A stretch of DNA of 64,000 bases from Cyanoderma ruficeps (GCA_008694505.1 VZDJ01000594.1:10624026-10688025); one strand, 5' to 3'; positions 21,871-35,730 are shown, numbered from the stretch's first letter. Notes: a model not told the origin generated them from the letters alone. Numbers and translations are program-made.

Positions 21871-24800
21871 TTATGTTGTAAAACTATCTGCTGCTGAAAA
21901 GATGAAAATAAATATGTGAGGGAAACCATAATCATTTAATACTTATTCCGTTTATTTTCTATTCATTTGGCAATGGTGGCATTCTCATTATAATTAAAGG
22001 GAGCTGGGTGGCCTTCTAATGCTTTTCCACATGTGTTTCTTCCTTCTCTTTGAAGGTGCTTGGCAGATTTAGGTCATATATTTTCTTCCTATCATGCAGC
22101 AAGGGAAAGAGGGGAAAAAAATTCCCAGCACCAATCTTTTCTAATACTTCTACATTATTTCAATCCAGCAGAGGTTTGCTCTGCCTCAAGCTAAAGAAAA
22201 TCTATTAGGCTCTTTAAAGAAGTAAGTCAAAGGGGATGCGTCCAGGATAAGGTCAGGCAAAGATGTGTACAGCAGAGAATGATAGTGCTCAATATCATTG
22301 CTTTGGCTGCCAGGAAAAGTTCACCCCACGGGATGCCAAACTCCACTTAAACTTGTCTCTTGTCTTCAAATGCCTCTGCAAGCTGGAGACAAGCACTTTA
22401 CACTATTTCCTGGCACTTTCCTGAGGTAGGTGGGAAACAAAAATCCAGAGGGGAGGACCGTATGCCCTTGTCCCAGCAGTGCAAATTGAGAAGGTGTTGA
22501 AGCTAGAACTGTCCAAAGTCATGTTACTGCTGTCTTCTGGGCATTTAAAAGCATGCTTAGTAGTGATCATATTTAACAGCTAGTGCTTGTTAAAATTATT
22601 ACAGGTAGCTTTTTACTTAAAAAGCAGCATGTGCAGCTCGTCGGGGCACATATTCAAGCAGATGATTTATGGTTAAGTTAGGTGGTTAAACCTGTATCTT
22701 TGTACCTACTGCTACAGATTTTTTTGTTCAGGGTCTAAGACAGGGACAGAGTTGCTGGGGGTTTCTGCTACCCTCCCAGACAGTTGTATCCAGAACAATT
22801 TCAGAAATCAGGATCCTTTGGAGTGTGACTCAGCCTGCACAAGACACCACGTCTCTGTGGAAAGTCCCATCTGTGCTGCTGATTGTAGCAGGGCACGAGA
22901 GTGACAACTCAGTTAGACACCTCGTGTCAGAGGGAATGAATACAGAAAGTGCTGCTGAACTGCATCTTGCCTGCTTTGCTTGGAGTTTGGCAGTTGATGA
23001 GGGTTCAGCATCAACCTTAATACATCTCTGATGCTGTGACAGTCAGGTACCAGTAGCTGCTCCTGCCTCATTTTTGCTAGATCCCCAAGCAAAGAAAGTC
23101 TTTTTGTCTATCTGGAGAACGAAGACAAAGAGAAGGGGAAGATGGGAATGCATAACTTTCTGCCATTTCTCCTTCTGATACAGCCCCACAGCAGTTTCAA
23201 AACACCCTCAGCTTTGGCAAGCAGTGCCTTTGCTCCTACTCCTTTCCTTTGGCTGTCTCTTCCCTCTCCTAATCCTGGAACACTCATGGAGTTTTCTTGT
23301 TGAATCTTTAATGTCCTCTGTATTGCAGGTGTTGTCCATGTATTTCTAAAGCACCACAGCCAGAGAGGAAAGGGGAAAACTAGTTTCATTTTGAGATCCT
23401 GGTCTGTAAAACCTTTTATATAGCAGCATTCCAGGAGAGAAAATACCACTCTGAAGAGGCAGGATGTTTTAAGAGCAATTTTGCTTTCCCCACTTCAGCA
23501 GCTCTAGAATGCTGGAGCAAGAGGATGCTGCAGGAAGGAGGGTAACCCTGGGTGCCATGGTGCTGCCTGCCATTTTACTATCAGCATCAGGTTGAACACA
23601 AGCTTGGAGTTCACTGAACTCTGCATGGTCATTATGGAGTAACAAATTAAAGGCAGTGGCCAAGAATACCATCAGCAGTAGTGACTGCGGGGTCTGGCAC
23701 ATAAAATGTCACAAATTGGAGTTTCCAAAACCTTTGTCTCTGAAGTACTGAAGTCGCCAGGAAGGGTTTGCAGTAGCTGTTGGTGGGGCAGCCCTGACAG
23801 CTGCCTCTAAACACCCTGCCAACCTCCTGCCAGCAGAATCCCCAGCCATGGCTTGTGGAGAGCAGCTCTGAAATGTACAAGGGGTCTGTTCCTCCACAGC
23901 CTGAGTGTGGCCCTGCTGCCAGCGCCCTGCTGTCATTATTGCTGCTGCTAATTGTCCTCCAGAGGAGTCCCACGGCAATGGGGTGTGCTCTGCTTAGATA
24001 AGGCACTTACACTGGCTGGGAGCAAACAACAAGGGCTATCAATCCTCATGCTTCAGGGCGCCAACTGAACACAGTTTCAGGCTAAGGATGAGCCTGTGAG
24101 AACTGTTCTCCCCAAAAACAAAGGCGTGCAAAATTCACTTGCTTGCTTACAAATTCTCAAGCCCAGATTTGGCCTGTTAAATTGTTTGGGTTTTGGGGCA
24201 CAGGAAGGAGGTTAAGCCAAATCCCATCACAGCAGAATCCCCAGAGTTCCCAGTTTCCCTGTGTTTCCTGTGCTGGGGCTTCAGGAATGATTGCAGAGTT
24301 GAATTGGTTTTGGTTTGTAACCCTGGTCTTTCCTGGGTGTGAAATGCATATGAGGGAGGAGCTCTCTGTAGATAGAAATGGAAGAGTCAAAATGTCGACT
24401 TGCAGCACTTCTGCCCCTCTCACCTCTTCAGCTTGGCTCATAAAATAAAAAATTTCCATTGAGTCATGTCAACAGCAGAGGGTATCCTAATTGCTTCTCC
24501 TTCCACCCAGCAGTTCTTATTCCAACCTGACATCTCCAGCAGCTAATTCCACTGTTGCTTTTTCTAATAAACTACAGAGAAATCCCAGTACCTTTAAAAA
24601 ATCCTTTCTTTGGAGATAGCTGTATCTGATTCTCTAATAAGGATTCTATTAAGGGAAGCCTCTGCTGTGCTTTGTTAAGGAATTGATTTTTATTACATGA
24701 ACACACTAACATGGATACTGGCTGTCTGTGATACAAAGAGTCACTGCAAAAAGTATTGTGCTTCCTTATGCACACCAAGACAAAGTAATTAACTTTATAT

Positions 24801-27800
24801 TAAAAAAAAAATCTCTGTTGAGATCTGTTCTGCATAATTCAACACCTTGTGCCAATTAAAGAGAACTTCTTTGGAAAATGGTTTAGGCTGTAATTTTATA
24901 AGTCTTTAGATTTGTGTGCAAATATGCATGGCTTTATGAATGTTTTGATGAGTGTAATTTTTCTAGTAGAGTTTACACATTTGTTTCCTTTATTAATAAA
25001 ATGAGACTTTGTTGTAGAGCTCCTGGATCAGGCTTGATCTCAAACTTGATGCTTCTGTCAGGGACAGAAGAATCCTGCCCAAGATAAGAAAACTCACCCA
25101 AGCATCCCCTCCTCTGCCCACCTCCCACCCCTCCTGTCCTTTCCAGTCCCTCACACTGACCCATGGTTTGGATGGCAAGACCGGGGTGAGTAAATCAGCC
25201 CTGGGACTCTAGTGATTCACCAGTGTATTTCATGGTGCCTTTCTGAGTTGTAGGGAAATTTTTAGGACAAATTTGGAAACATAAAAGTGAACTGAGGAGA
25301 AGCTGGGAACTGTCTGAGAATGACTAAGGACAACAGCCCCTCTCTCTGGTGGAGAGTGCCTGTGTGCTATTGCCTCTGGGAAGGTGGTTTCTTTGGGCCC
25401 ATTGGGGCCTTAGGGTGAATCCTGAACTGTGGTGTCTGGCCAACCTCCTCTCCTCCCCTGTGGGGAACAGAGCCTGCGTGGCTGAGAGAAGTCCTGAGAG
25501 AAATGTTCAGGGTATGAGGAAGTTGCTTGTGACCACTGAAGGCCCATCCTAATGTTGTGAACAGCTCATGCTGCTCCCCCATGACACAGAGAACCATCTC
25601 AGTTAGTGCTCCTCTGACTTTAATTTGTGGGAGGGTTCAAAATAGCTTAAAAATATACAGTCAGAACAAAGCATTTCTTGTTACCCTGGGATGCAGCAAA
25701 TCAGAAGGGTGGCTTGATTGATACGGCTTTCTGAGAATATATAGTGAGAGTTACTGTGATGAATAAAGACAGTCCAGTACTGGCAACTGTAACAAAAAAT
25801 CCATGGCATGGATGGATTAGACCAACATCAAGAGATTAGGTGGTGTGCAATCAACTATTGAATAGGATAAATACCATACACACTAGGGCTACATTTTAAA
25901 GAAGAAACTGCTAAATGAAGGTCAAAGTGAGCCGCAGAGGTTTGTTCTCTAACAGCCTGTCTACTTACCTGGACTGATAAGCTCCACATGAGGGTGATTC
26001 AGTTAAGAGGATAATAATTAACAATCCCCCAAAGCAGACAAACTCTGTCACTGAGCCAGTCAAGAGTCTCATTCCCCCTTTCATATCCTCAGCTTGCAAA
26101 TGCTGTAAGTCACTTATGCCAGAATTAGGAAGTTAAGGTAGAAGCAGCCAATGTGTTTTACCTGACATTTCTTGAAGCAGCTGGAATTGACTTGATTGAC
26201 ATCTGGAGGTTGCCCTACTGGACTTCAGTGTGATGGTTTCCTGTGCCACAGATGGAAATTCTGAGACTCAGAACTTTATGCCAGCATTTGGGCTTCCAAT
26301 ACTTAGAAAAGTGTCCCCCATTCTATCTATATATCCACCACCTCCATCTAAACTACATCTAGTTCCACATCTCTTTGCACCTATATCTGCCCACATACAG
26401 CTAGTTTATGGTTAAGTTTTTTCCTTGTATTAATTTTTCTATTATAATATTGCTAAGCAGCCCTGATTAAATAAGATCCAAATAATACACTAGCTTCCAT
26501 TAGAGTTATTTACTCTTTCTTTGGGTGTTTATCAGACATTCAGTTTTCACGCAATAAATTTTACTTTGAACCCAGGACCACTGTTTCATCCAGGATGCAT
26601 CTTTTGAGTTCACTGCAACAGCTCTAAAGAATTTAAATGGGGTGGAGGCCAGAACATCCCTTCACCAGCCTTTCCCAAGCAGTTATCACTGTGCCCAGGT
26701 TGCTCAGCACAAAGAATATGTAGATACATACGCGGTTGCTTTGAGTAAAAGAGTCTGACCTAAAGAAATTATGTATTTAGACAAGTGAGACATGCAGTGG
26801 TTGGAAGAATATTAAACTCTTCTTTCCTCTGAATGGGAGAAAAGAGGGAGAGATCTGAAGCATAAGTATTAAATAATATTAGATAATCTTTTTATAGTAC
26901 AGAATATGAAGTTGCTTACAAAATTCTGGTATAAATATGGCATAGCACTGTAAGAGTAGAGTCATGTATATCTGTATTAAGGTACCTGTAGTAATAAATC
27001 TTATATCTGTCCAGAAAGAGCAATATACTACCCAGCTACTAAGAACTTTCACACTGATACAATTATAAAATGGTATCGATTTACTCCTGCAGTAGAAAGG
27101 CATGTTCCCTGCAAGTGAAACAACGTACTGGTAAAAATACTCTGGGTAGTGGTCTGTAGGAGAGCTTGAAACTACATTTAGCTCTTCCACAGATATAGGA
27201 AAGGCATAATTTCACACTTTTTTTTTTACTTTTTTTTTTCTCTAGATTTTAATGTTTAGGAAGAAATCGGTAGAAAAATCAACCCACCAGTGAGTTCATT
27301 TGGGAAAAAGTAGGGATTGTTTAAACTAATGCTATATTCTTTTAAGCCATCTATATGATCCAAAACAACTGTAAATGTCATGCACAAAGTCTTCTTAGTA
27401 GAATATCATTGTTTTCTCTTCCTATTATTATTCAGTTTAGTAATCCCACAAAACCAGCATGTTTCATTTAGGCCAGAGTCAATAAAGTAAAAATCATCAC
27501 CTGTAAAGCAGATGCAACTTCTCCTCTACCACACCAGGTTGTCTGGTTCTTTTGGTCTAATATTTGCTATTTGCCTTGGGTCCAGTACTTTTTTTCAATT
27601 TTTTTTCCTACTTTCTACACCAGCTTGTCTCATCCCTATTAGAGGGTGAAGTTCTGGCTACAGCTACAGCTGGCAAGTCAGTAAAACTAAATGTTGCCTC
27701 TGCAACAGTCTATTAGCACCTTGAATTTTTATTATATTTGCTAAATACTTTTATTTTTCTTAGTACAGAATAATCCTTGTGCTACAGCCTTTAGTGAGAA

Positions 27801-28739
27801 TTAAGATAAAGGTACAGTTACTTCAATGTTATTGTATTATTGGTCCTACATATTTCTCCCTGTCTCTGTTGCAGTTTGAATTGCTTTATCTGTCCCAGTA
27901 TAATAACCTGGTCCATGAGCATCCTGGCTAATGAAGAGAGTCTGTTGTGGATTTGTGTCTTATATCCCTAGAGCTCCACTGCAGTAATAGATCGAGTGCT
28001 GAGACCTATATTTTTTTTCCCCATAAAATTATTGGACCATCTGTGAGGTCTCTTTTGCTATGCCAAAATTGCTTAGAATTCTTCATAGATTGAGAGTTGT
28101 GGGTTGCAAGGACACACTATGGAGTGTGCAGACAGTATGATCACATTGCCTTTTCCTCCTCTGAGATCTGAGCAAAGACAGAACAACATCTGCATACAAA
28201 TGAATGCAGAAAGGCTGAATCTTGGGGCCATATCCATGGGATTAAGAGCTTAGAGATTCACCGGGCACAATCCTTCACTGTTGTGAAGGTCACCAGTGTG
28301 CCCATGGAAGGTCCTTCAGCCCTAACCATACCAAACAATCCATCAAATCCATCAGTAATCTAACAAAAAAACACTTCACATGAGTAGGAATCCAAGCTCT
28401 GATTTGATTGCCTTTGGATGCCAGCTTTGTGACCACTTCTTGAGAGACCGTGGTGTAAAGAGTTCGGTACTGCAGAGAGATGTTTCTAGGGATACATATT
28501 GGAGTTATGTTAATTATCCAAAGCACCTGGAGCTCCTAGGAGAGAAACTGTTGAAGAAATGTAAAGCATCATTTTTATACTGAGAATTAGGGAGCTGCCA
28601 AGGTTTTCTTGTCAAACAGGAATAGCAAGGTTTTGATTCTGAACTTCTAAAAGTAGCCTTTAATAAGCAAATACTTTAAAATGCGAAGGCTATTGACTTA
28701 GGAACATCTGTAATCCCCTCTCTGTCTGGGGAGAGCTGT
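21871..28739. other. Unassigned non-coding sequence
   Basis: Nearly 7 kb without a recognised gene or repeat family. Short open frames overlap on both strands (for example 23108-24006 minus and 24143-24459 on both strands). A strong minus-strand splice donor match (CCAG then GTAAGTAG, exon side ending at 25969) is present without a convincing acceptor. AT-rich text at 21870-22020 has some enhancer-like TAAT cores. Confidence 0.5.
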
Positions 28740-29110
28740 AAGCCTCTTCATGCAAATGATATGATGAATAGTCTAAAGCCATCGATGGAATGCACCAGGG
28801 TAAGCTTTTTAATGCGAGAAGCACCAATGAGCTTTTGAAACACATCTTCAATCTTTTTTTTTTTAATGGATTAGTTGTCTTTTGTTATTTTTAAGCCTTT
28901 TCTAGAGATCAGCTGGTGGCGCTGATAAATTATCCATGGAGCTAGACAATCTCTGCTTATTCAAAGCACCCTTTTCCATCAGGGAGATTGGTCTGAATGG
29001 AATGTGTTACTTTCCATTGACATGATTTTATGAAAGATTTCTTTATGGCAACACTTGCTTCACTTACAATGCATTACTTTAAAATAGCATGTCATGGTGA
29101 TGGAAAAGAG
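28740..29110. promoter_or_regulatory. Candidate conserved regulatory block
   Basis: Non-repetitive block that includes a POU octamer ATGCAAAT (28750-28757), a TAAT-rich stretch, a CTCF-like motif (28909-28923) and TEAD-like ggaatg text (near 28998). The mix of intact motifs in a stretch without repeats resembles conserved non-coding elements; this is a judgement from texture only. Confidence 0.3.
28909..28923 (+). promoter_or_regulatory. CTCF-like motif
   Basis: TCAGCTGGTGGCGCT matches the CTCF core consensus CCASYAGRKGGCRS at 12 of 14 positions; the first C is T and the central A is T. The invariant GGTGGCGC half is intact. If bound, the site would be oriented on the plus strand. Binding was not tested. 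Confidence 0.45.
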
Positions 29111-29878
29111 CATATCCAGGGATGTCAGCCCAGGGATGTAATGCAGTGAGAAAAAAATAAATACATGAGACTTCCTACCTAATGTACACCCCTCTATGGT
29201 GCACTCTCCATACTCCTATAAATATGAGAACTGGTGTATTTTGAATGCTAATATTGAGAGAGAACTGAGTCTACCTTCTGTCCTGTTATAGAAGTCAGGT
29301 GGATTACCTCAGATATTGCATGTTAGCAAACAAAACTAGCACAAAATATTAAGAGTTATCAAACCATTGTGAGTATTTTTAGCATATTAAAATTAATTTT
29401 GAGACCTCAATTAAAGCATACCTCTACTTTTATGAAAGGTGTCGATTTCTAATGTAAAAATTAGTACTGCCTGAGCAGACTGTAATCCCAGTCTGTTGAT
29501 AAATTCTGTCTCTAGCGGTGGCTGATACAACCTGCAAGAAACACAGTGCAAGAAATCCCATAGTATTTAATTATGGAGAAGATTGCCCACAAAATCTGCT
29601 TTAACCTCTGGTAGTTAGAGGCTGCGTTAAAGCCTGAGGCATGTGGGTTTGTGGGCTTATGTCCGTTCCAAGAATTCTGTGTTTAGTAAAATACTTCTCG
29701 GAGGTTTTTCTGGAGACTGATGATTTTCTTACCCATTGACTGTCCATTCTATTCTAATACAGTGACATTATTAACTTCTGGGAAAAAGCCTCTCAGGATA
29801 CCCATGTGTGAATAAGAAAATTCCTTCCTTCATGTAAATAGTTAAAAACTGTCATGCTTCCTGAGAAAAAACCCATGA

Positions 29879-29900
29879 ATATATATATGGTATATATATA
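29879..29900. repeat. TA-rich dinucleotide repeat
   Basis: Two short (TA)n runs separated by gg, about 22 bp in total. Confidence 0.8.
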
Positions 29901-30129
29901 GAGCACTCATGAAATGTTTATTTTTAAGTTGGGAGAACATTAAAGATAACTTGCTTTCATTTAATTTTACATGTGTCAGAAAATGTGATATGTTATATGG
30001 TGATCAATGAAATAATTTTTTTGATGGTAAAAGGTCCTAGATTATTTTTGCTGGTGTCTTTATTGTCTGATATTCTCCTCAGGAAAGTCTTGAGCTCTGA
30101 GCAACCTTGGATTTTTGTTTTTCTCTTAG

Positions 30130-30206
30130 GGAGTTCAGCTGAGCTGAAGCAGTAAAGATGAGTACTGACTCAAGAAGTAATTTTGCAGTGTTGTACAGCA
30201 GAAAAG
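30130..30206 (+). ncRNA. Candidate non-coding exon with strong splice sites
   Basis: A long pyrimidine tract ending tttgtttttctcttag (AG at 30128-30129) is followed 77 bp later by AAAAG then GTAAGTC (intron starting 30207), both close to vertebrate consensus. The 77-bp length is within the normal range for internal exons. Every forward frame contains a stop codon (tga in frames 1 and 2, taa in frame 3), so it would be an untranslated or long non-coding RNA exon. It could link to the first-exon candidate near 16.4 kb, which is a guess. Splice-like pairs also occur by chance. Confidence 0.25.
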
Positions 30207-31962
30207 GTAAGTCATATTTCCAAAGGCTGCACTCAGGTAACTCTGATTTGGCTTGAGATTCTCATCAGCTGCTTCACAGCCCAGTTGTATCTTGCTTTAA
30301 TTAGCCCTGAAATCAGCTGCATATGGGCATTTTTGTTACTTATAACCATGTCTCCAATAAATGTCCTGCCACACAAAAGGGGATGATTTATGGCAAGTTG
30401 TGGGGAAGGGCAGCAGCTCTGCATCTTACTTTTCCATGTAGGGAAAGGCAGAAATAAAAACCTGTGCAAAAGATAGAGGTGCAGGCACATCCCTATGAAT
30501 ATGCAGTGATCCTTCTGCCTATGGTCTTCAAAGCAAAAAAACCCCTCATTTTAAAAATGGCAAAAGTAATCTAGATAGATATCTGCTATCAGTTTCTTGA
30601 CCTGTATTCCCTCTTTTTTCATGCTTAACACTTCTCATAATTCTTGAAACAAGCAAAAAGTTGCATAGATACTGCAAATTATCTCATGGCAACTTGAAAT
30701 TGCTAACTTGTAGTGTATCTAGCAAGTAAAGAGTCAACCCTGCAAGGATTTGGTATTACAGCAAAACAGCAGCAGGAAATTGCACCTGGATTTTCTTTCA
30801 TTTTTCTGAACCCTTTAACATGAAGGGCTATAATACACTCGTCTGATAAAGCACAATGTGCATGACTTTAACACCACTGTTATTCTCTTATCCACAAAGT
30901 ACATTGCCAATGTAAAACAAGGTACGAGTGCTAATTACTTTTGTTAAGGCTTATACTTTCATGGTAACTTAATACAGCTAATATCCAGGGTAATTCACCA
31001 GGTTCCAAATACAAATTAGGGGCAGATTTAACGTTTTTCTTTATAGTGCTAAAGCTACTGGAATTATGTAAGGACAAACAATACCCACTGTGGCATTTAG
31101 GCTCTTTCTCAAATGACTTACACAGTGTCTCTTTGAAGTCCATAATACAGTCTCTGAGTGAGCTGCAAGTTTTGCTCCCTGGTGTACACAGCTCTCACTA
31201 AAAGCTGGCATAATATCCACTTTTTCTGTATTTTCCTGATTTTTTACAGTTGTAATAACTGTAAAATAGGATTTTTCCTCCTCTTTATGGTAGAATTCTT
31301 GGAATTTCAGGGACCAATGAAGCGACACCTGCCAAATCATGAAACATCAACATTTTACTTTGCATAAAGGTGCTTAGGAGTTGCAATTCACAGCCATCGT
31401 GTTCCTCCTTGTGTGTTGTGGCCAGGGTCCCAAGTGGGATTTTATTTTCCAGAGTGACTGGACCCACTGTGGGAGGCAATTCACCATGAGGGATACATTA
31501 CTGGGGTGATGTGGTTTCAGCTCCCTCCACAAATACCATTCAAAGGAATCCCAGAAAAGCAGACAGAGAATGACCAAAGCTTTTAAGGGTATGAGCTGTG
31601 GGGGCATAACCTGACTTGTGTAGTCAGAAGGAAAAGAGAGTGAAGATGAAGGCACAAAGGATAGCTATGGCATTTCATTTGGATTTTTTTTTTCTATATG
31701 AGCATAACGCAAAATATCAGTCTGACAAGGCCATCAGGGATGTGTTGCAGTTAGACCTCAAGGGACACAAAATTATTATAGTTCTAACAAGTAGGAGAAG
31801 TCTCATAGTCTCTACTGCTAGGGTCTCTTCAGAACAGCTTAGTTGGATATTGGCTGGTTCAAAGCAAAAACATACTGAAACTGTTTAGGGTGCATGAATA
31901 GGCTTCTTGATATTAACCTTTTCAGAAAAATGGACAGTTTAATTTTCAACTACCTTGGAAAT
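30207..31962. other. Unassigned non-coding sequence
   Basis: No gene or repeat family recognised. Short open frames on both strands at 31041-31655 overlap each other and lack domains. Confidence 0.55.
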
Positions 31963-32019
31963 GGAGAGGAGAGGAGAGGAGAGGAGAGGAGAGGAGAGGA
32001 GAGGAGAGGAGAGGAGAGG
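31963..32019. repeat. (GGAGA)n microsatellite, about 11 copies
   Basis: An uninterrupted pentanucleotide repeat, all-purine on the plus strand and 57 bp long. Homopurine tracts of this kind tend to vary in length and can form triplex structures. Confidence 0.97.
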
Positions 32020-35000
32020 CTGATTTCTGACCTGTTTGGGTGACAGAAGTCCCATTATGTAGCTTGCCTGAGCAGACTTCTTTATGAAATCTATGTACAT
32101 TTGTACCACTTTATATTTGGTTTAATAATTTATCAATGGTTAATATTTCAAAAGAGTAAAGTAGAAAATCAGATAAAATTTTTATACCTGCTATTAAAAG
32201 TTGAATGGGGCATTGAGACATAATCCAAGCAATCATCCCCCAAGACCTACCTACTGAATCAATCTGGCTTGGAGGAAAAGGGAATCCTGGCACTCTGTTT
32301 TGTGCTCAGCATGAGGGGGTGTGTGCGAGTGTGTGTTGTCCCCACAGTGATGATGGCCTCTCCCAGACATACATGTAGGTCACCAGCTCCTGCCAGGTCA
32401 CTGTTAAAAAGATCCCAAAACCTGTCACCTGATTACTTACTGGCTCATTTTCCTGCTGTGGTGTCTGATATAGCCAAGGTGTGATCTTTCAGCTGGTGTA
32501 ATACTGACTCATGCATTTAAAGTCTTTGCTGCTACTAATATCAATGGCACTGAACTGATTTGTTTTATTTTTACTTCTTTGATATGTCATGGCTTAACTG
32601 ACTGAGAAATCAATAAGCTATACGGCCATCACCTTGTATGGAATCTGTTGTTCCTAACATGTGACATAGTAATACAAAAATAAATTAAAAAGAAAGGAAA
32701 ATAAACAGATAGAAAATTTAAAAAATGGCTTAAATGTTAACTCAGGTGGTATTAAAATGGATTTTTAGAAATTTTAGAGGCTTTTTGTTTGGGATTTTTT
32801 TTTTTGCTTACTCAATAAAAATGGCAGGAGTAATATAATAAGCTGTATGGTATTTTATAGCAGCTTTAATGCAGTCTAAGTCCATTAAAGGACCTTTCCT
32901 CTGCTTTTTTGAAAAAGGTCTTTCAATTTTCTTTTTTAAGGGAAACAGTTCACTTTTTTTTTTTCAGTTTTACAGCTTAATGCACTGAGTCAAGCACAAG
33001 GTGGAGAGTACCTTTCTTGGGAAGTCAATAAGCTCTTACTACAATAAGTAAAAGCGAATTTGTTGATTTTGGTGGTAGCAGAAGCAGGGCAAAGATAAAA
33101 CTACTGCTGCATGTACCTGTGGCTGAAGAGGAACACAGATCTGTGAACTGATAAACAGCTCACAGTCATGATCAGACATTTCAGACTAGGAAACAACAAA
33201 AAGTAGAGTAGCCACAGAAGATGACTGAGGGAATTTTATCTAAGAAACTGCACCAAAGCTAAATGATATTTGGGTTTTATTCTCAAAAATGAGTGCTTTC
33301 ATACTGCACAGGGCTTTTGAGGACCTTTCTATGGGGTGCTGAAGCAAAGTGACAGTGATGTGGATGGATGTAGGTGTAAGTGGACTTTCACAGCCCCTGA
33401 CTTCAGGTGTGTTTGCTGAGTCACTCATGGAGCCTGGCGCTGTGCAGCTCAGCACAGCCAAGTCAGCTTTCCCCAGGAGCAACAGGAGGAGATGTGATCT
33501 GTCACTTGGACATGAAACGGAGATGGTGTGACTGTGGCCTGCTGTCTCACAGAGTTTGTACATGGTGGAGGAACATCTTTTCTTCCACCCACAGAAATTT
33601 TGTACATTTAAATTTCTGGACTTAAACTCCCATTTGATGCCTTTTCTAGATAGCAGGCAATAAAACACATGGCCTCATTATGTCACAGAAGAGTATCCTC
33701 CATTTTCACGGGAAAGAAAAAAGAAAAGTCCTTGTGCCTCTAAATGCCCATACAGCCAAAGGCAAAACAGGAAAAACAAAGGAGATGGCTGAATTGCTAT
33801 CCTTTCAGTAACAACTAATTCCCTTTGTCCCTGACCATTCTAATAATACAAACACTTATTTGGTAAAGAGATAACCTAAACCCCTTTGATGTTAATAAGT
33901 CTGTTTCTATTGACTGCAGCAAGTTTTGCAATAGGCGGTGAAGATTTTGTTTCTGCTTGCTTAACTGGTCAAACAGCGTTTCTTATTACATGCCTTTGAG
34001 GGAAAATGTGCCATCTTCTCACTAGAACATTTACTAAGTTCAATTTTTCATGTTTAATTATTTATTAGTGATGTGTTTAAATAGTCAAAACCCAAGGCTA
34101 TCAAAATCTCTGTCTGAAATATTGTATCACTTGGACAATATTTGCTTGAAAAAATCAGATTCTATATACTTTAGAATAGCAACCAAAATTTACAGCTATC
34201 AGATATCAAAGAAGTATAAGGAGAGCAGATTTGTATTGATTTAGTATTTAGTATCATTATTTTGTACTGTGAACTTTAGTTAACTTATTGTTAACTAAAA
34301 TTATTTGAAAAAATAGGTAGTTTATTTATTGTTAATGCCCCCTTCTGCCATATTTTTTATTTCGGTGAACCGTTTTTTACTGAAAGTTTACAGCTATCAT
34401 CCAATCTACTTACTTAAAATATTTATGCATTGTCTACTATGGAGAAAAAGTGGTTCTCATATTCTTTTTAGCATTAAGAAATTTTTCACAAATGGACAAT
34501 AAGAAAGGCTTAATTTTTTCTAGACTTAGCTAAGAATAATATAAAATGTTACAATGTCAAATCCCCGAGTGATAAAGTAATATAAAGTTATAGTGGTGTC
34601 GTTAAGAAATGGGATTAGTGCCTGGGATATTGTTTAGTTTGAACAATATAAAGTAGCATTTCTTATTCCCCAGAAAGGGAAAGAGCATGTGTGCTGCCCA
34701 CAGCAGCTGGTTTTTATGGATTTCACTGGACTCAATATCTTATCCCTGGGCTAAGAAAGTCAGCAAGGTCTCATTTTGTACTGATGTACCAAAGGGTGGA
34801 GAGGTGAAACAGAAGGGTCCTGGGGGTTTTATCAGCATTAAAAAGGGAGTGCAGCTCCATCCACCTGAAGATGAAAGGGTCCTTTCACTGAGGAAAGCTA
34901 CCCAAGAAAGGTGTCAGCCATAGCAGAGGACCCCTACAACTTCCCTGTGCAAATACCTTGAGACATGAGGTCCCTCAAGATCTGATGAGGAGAAGGCATG

Positions 35001-35559
35001 GCAGTGAGGTCGCCCCGAGGGTAGAGTGCAGGTTTGCCAGAGGTCTCTTGCTGCTGGCTCACCACACTGCTGATGGGGCTGAGGGCTTGTCCTTGCCTGG
35101 AGGCTTTACAGCAGTGGGTAAATGGCATCATCAATCTAAGCAGCTCTGCCTGAGGATGCAAGCATCACTGTAGCTGGTGATGGTTGGGGTTCATGTAAGA
35201 TCCTCCTGCTTCCCTGTGTCAGCAAATGACTCAGGGTGGGCTCTCAGCCTTGGCATAGAGACCAGACAAAAAAATTAATCCAGGCCTGAAAGAGTCCTTC
35301 TCTGGGATTTTCTTTTGCCTGTTGGGTACATTTGACTTCTTGACACACATAGTTCAACTTATTTGTAGTTAAAGATTTTTTTTTTCTCTTGATAATACTC
35401 CCAGTTCAATTCTCTGTTTAGACATTTTGTATAATTAATGTTTTTGCTGCTGGGTTTAAAATTCTTTTCGATAGACTCAACAACAGTTGACATAATTTAG
35501 CAATGTATAAATGGCATGTAACAAATTTTCTTAGGACAGATGTATGACAGAAGACCCTT
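32020..35559. other. Unassigned non-coding sequence
   Basis: About 3.5 kb, strongly AT-rich at 33990-34680, with no gene or repeat family recognised. The minus-strand 142-codon open frame at 33240-33668 overlaps plus-strand frames and shows no domain. A GT-rich stretch lies at 32316-32338. Confidence 0.55.
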
Positions 35560-35730
35560 TTTGAAAGAATGACCTTTCTGCTGTAAATAATATTTTCTTT
35601 CCTAGCCTTAGCGCTAATTTACTATTTATGTAGCAACAACTTGCAATTATAAATGTCTAGACGTTTCAGGGAGCAGCTCTGGAATGATGAAAAGTCAGAC
35701 TGCTGGCCATTGCTGTATGTATTGATCACT
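35560..35730. promoter_or_regulatory. Candidate conserved non-coding element
   Basis: AT-rich but compositionally complex block holding gccttagcgctaattt (near 35605-35620), actatttatgtagc and ttgcaattataaatg. The isolated CpG-containing words in AT-rich, repeat-free text are the only support. Confidence 0.2.

Noticed and set aside
33240..33668. 142-codon minus-strand open frame
   Set aside because: Overlapped by plus-strand frames, no recognised domain; its length is plausible by chance in 64 kb.
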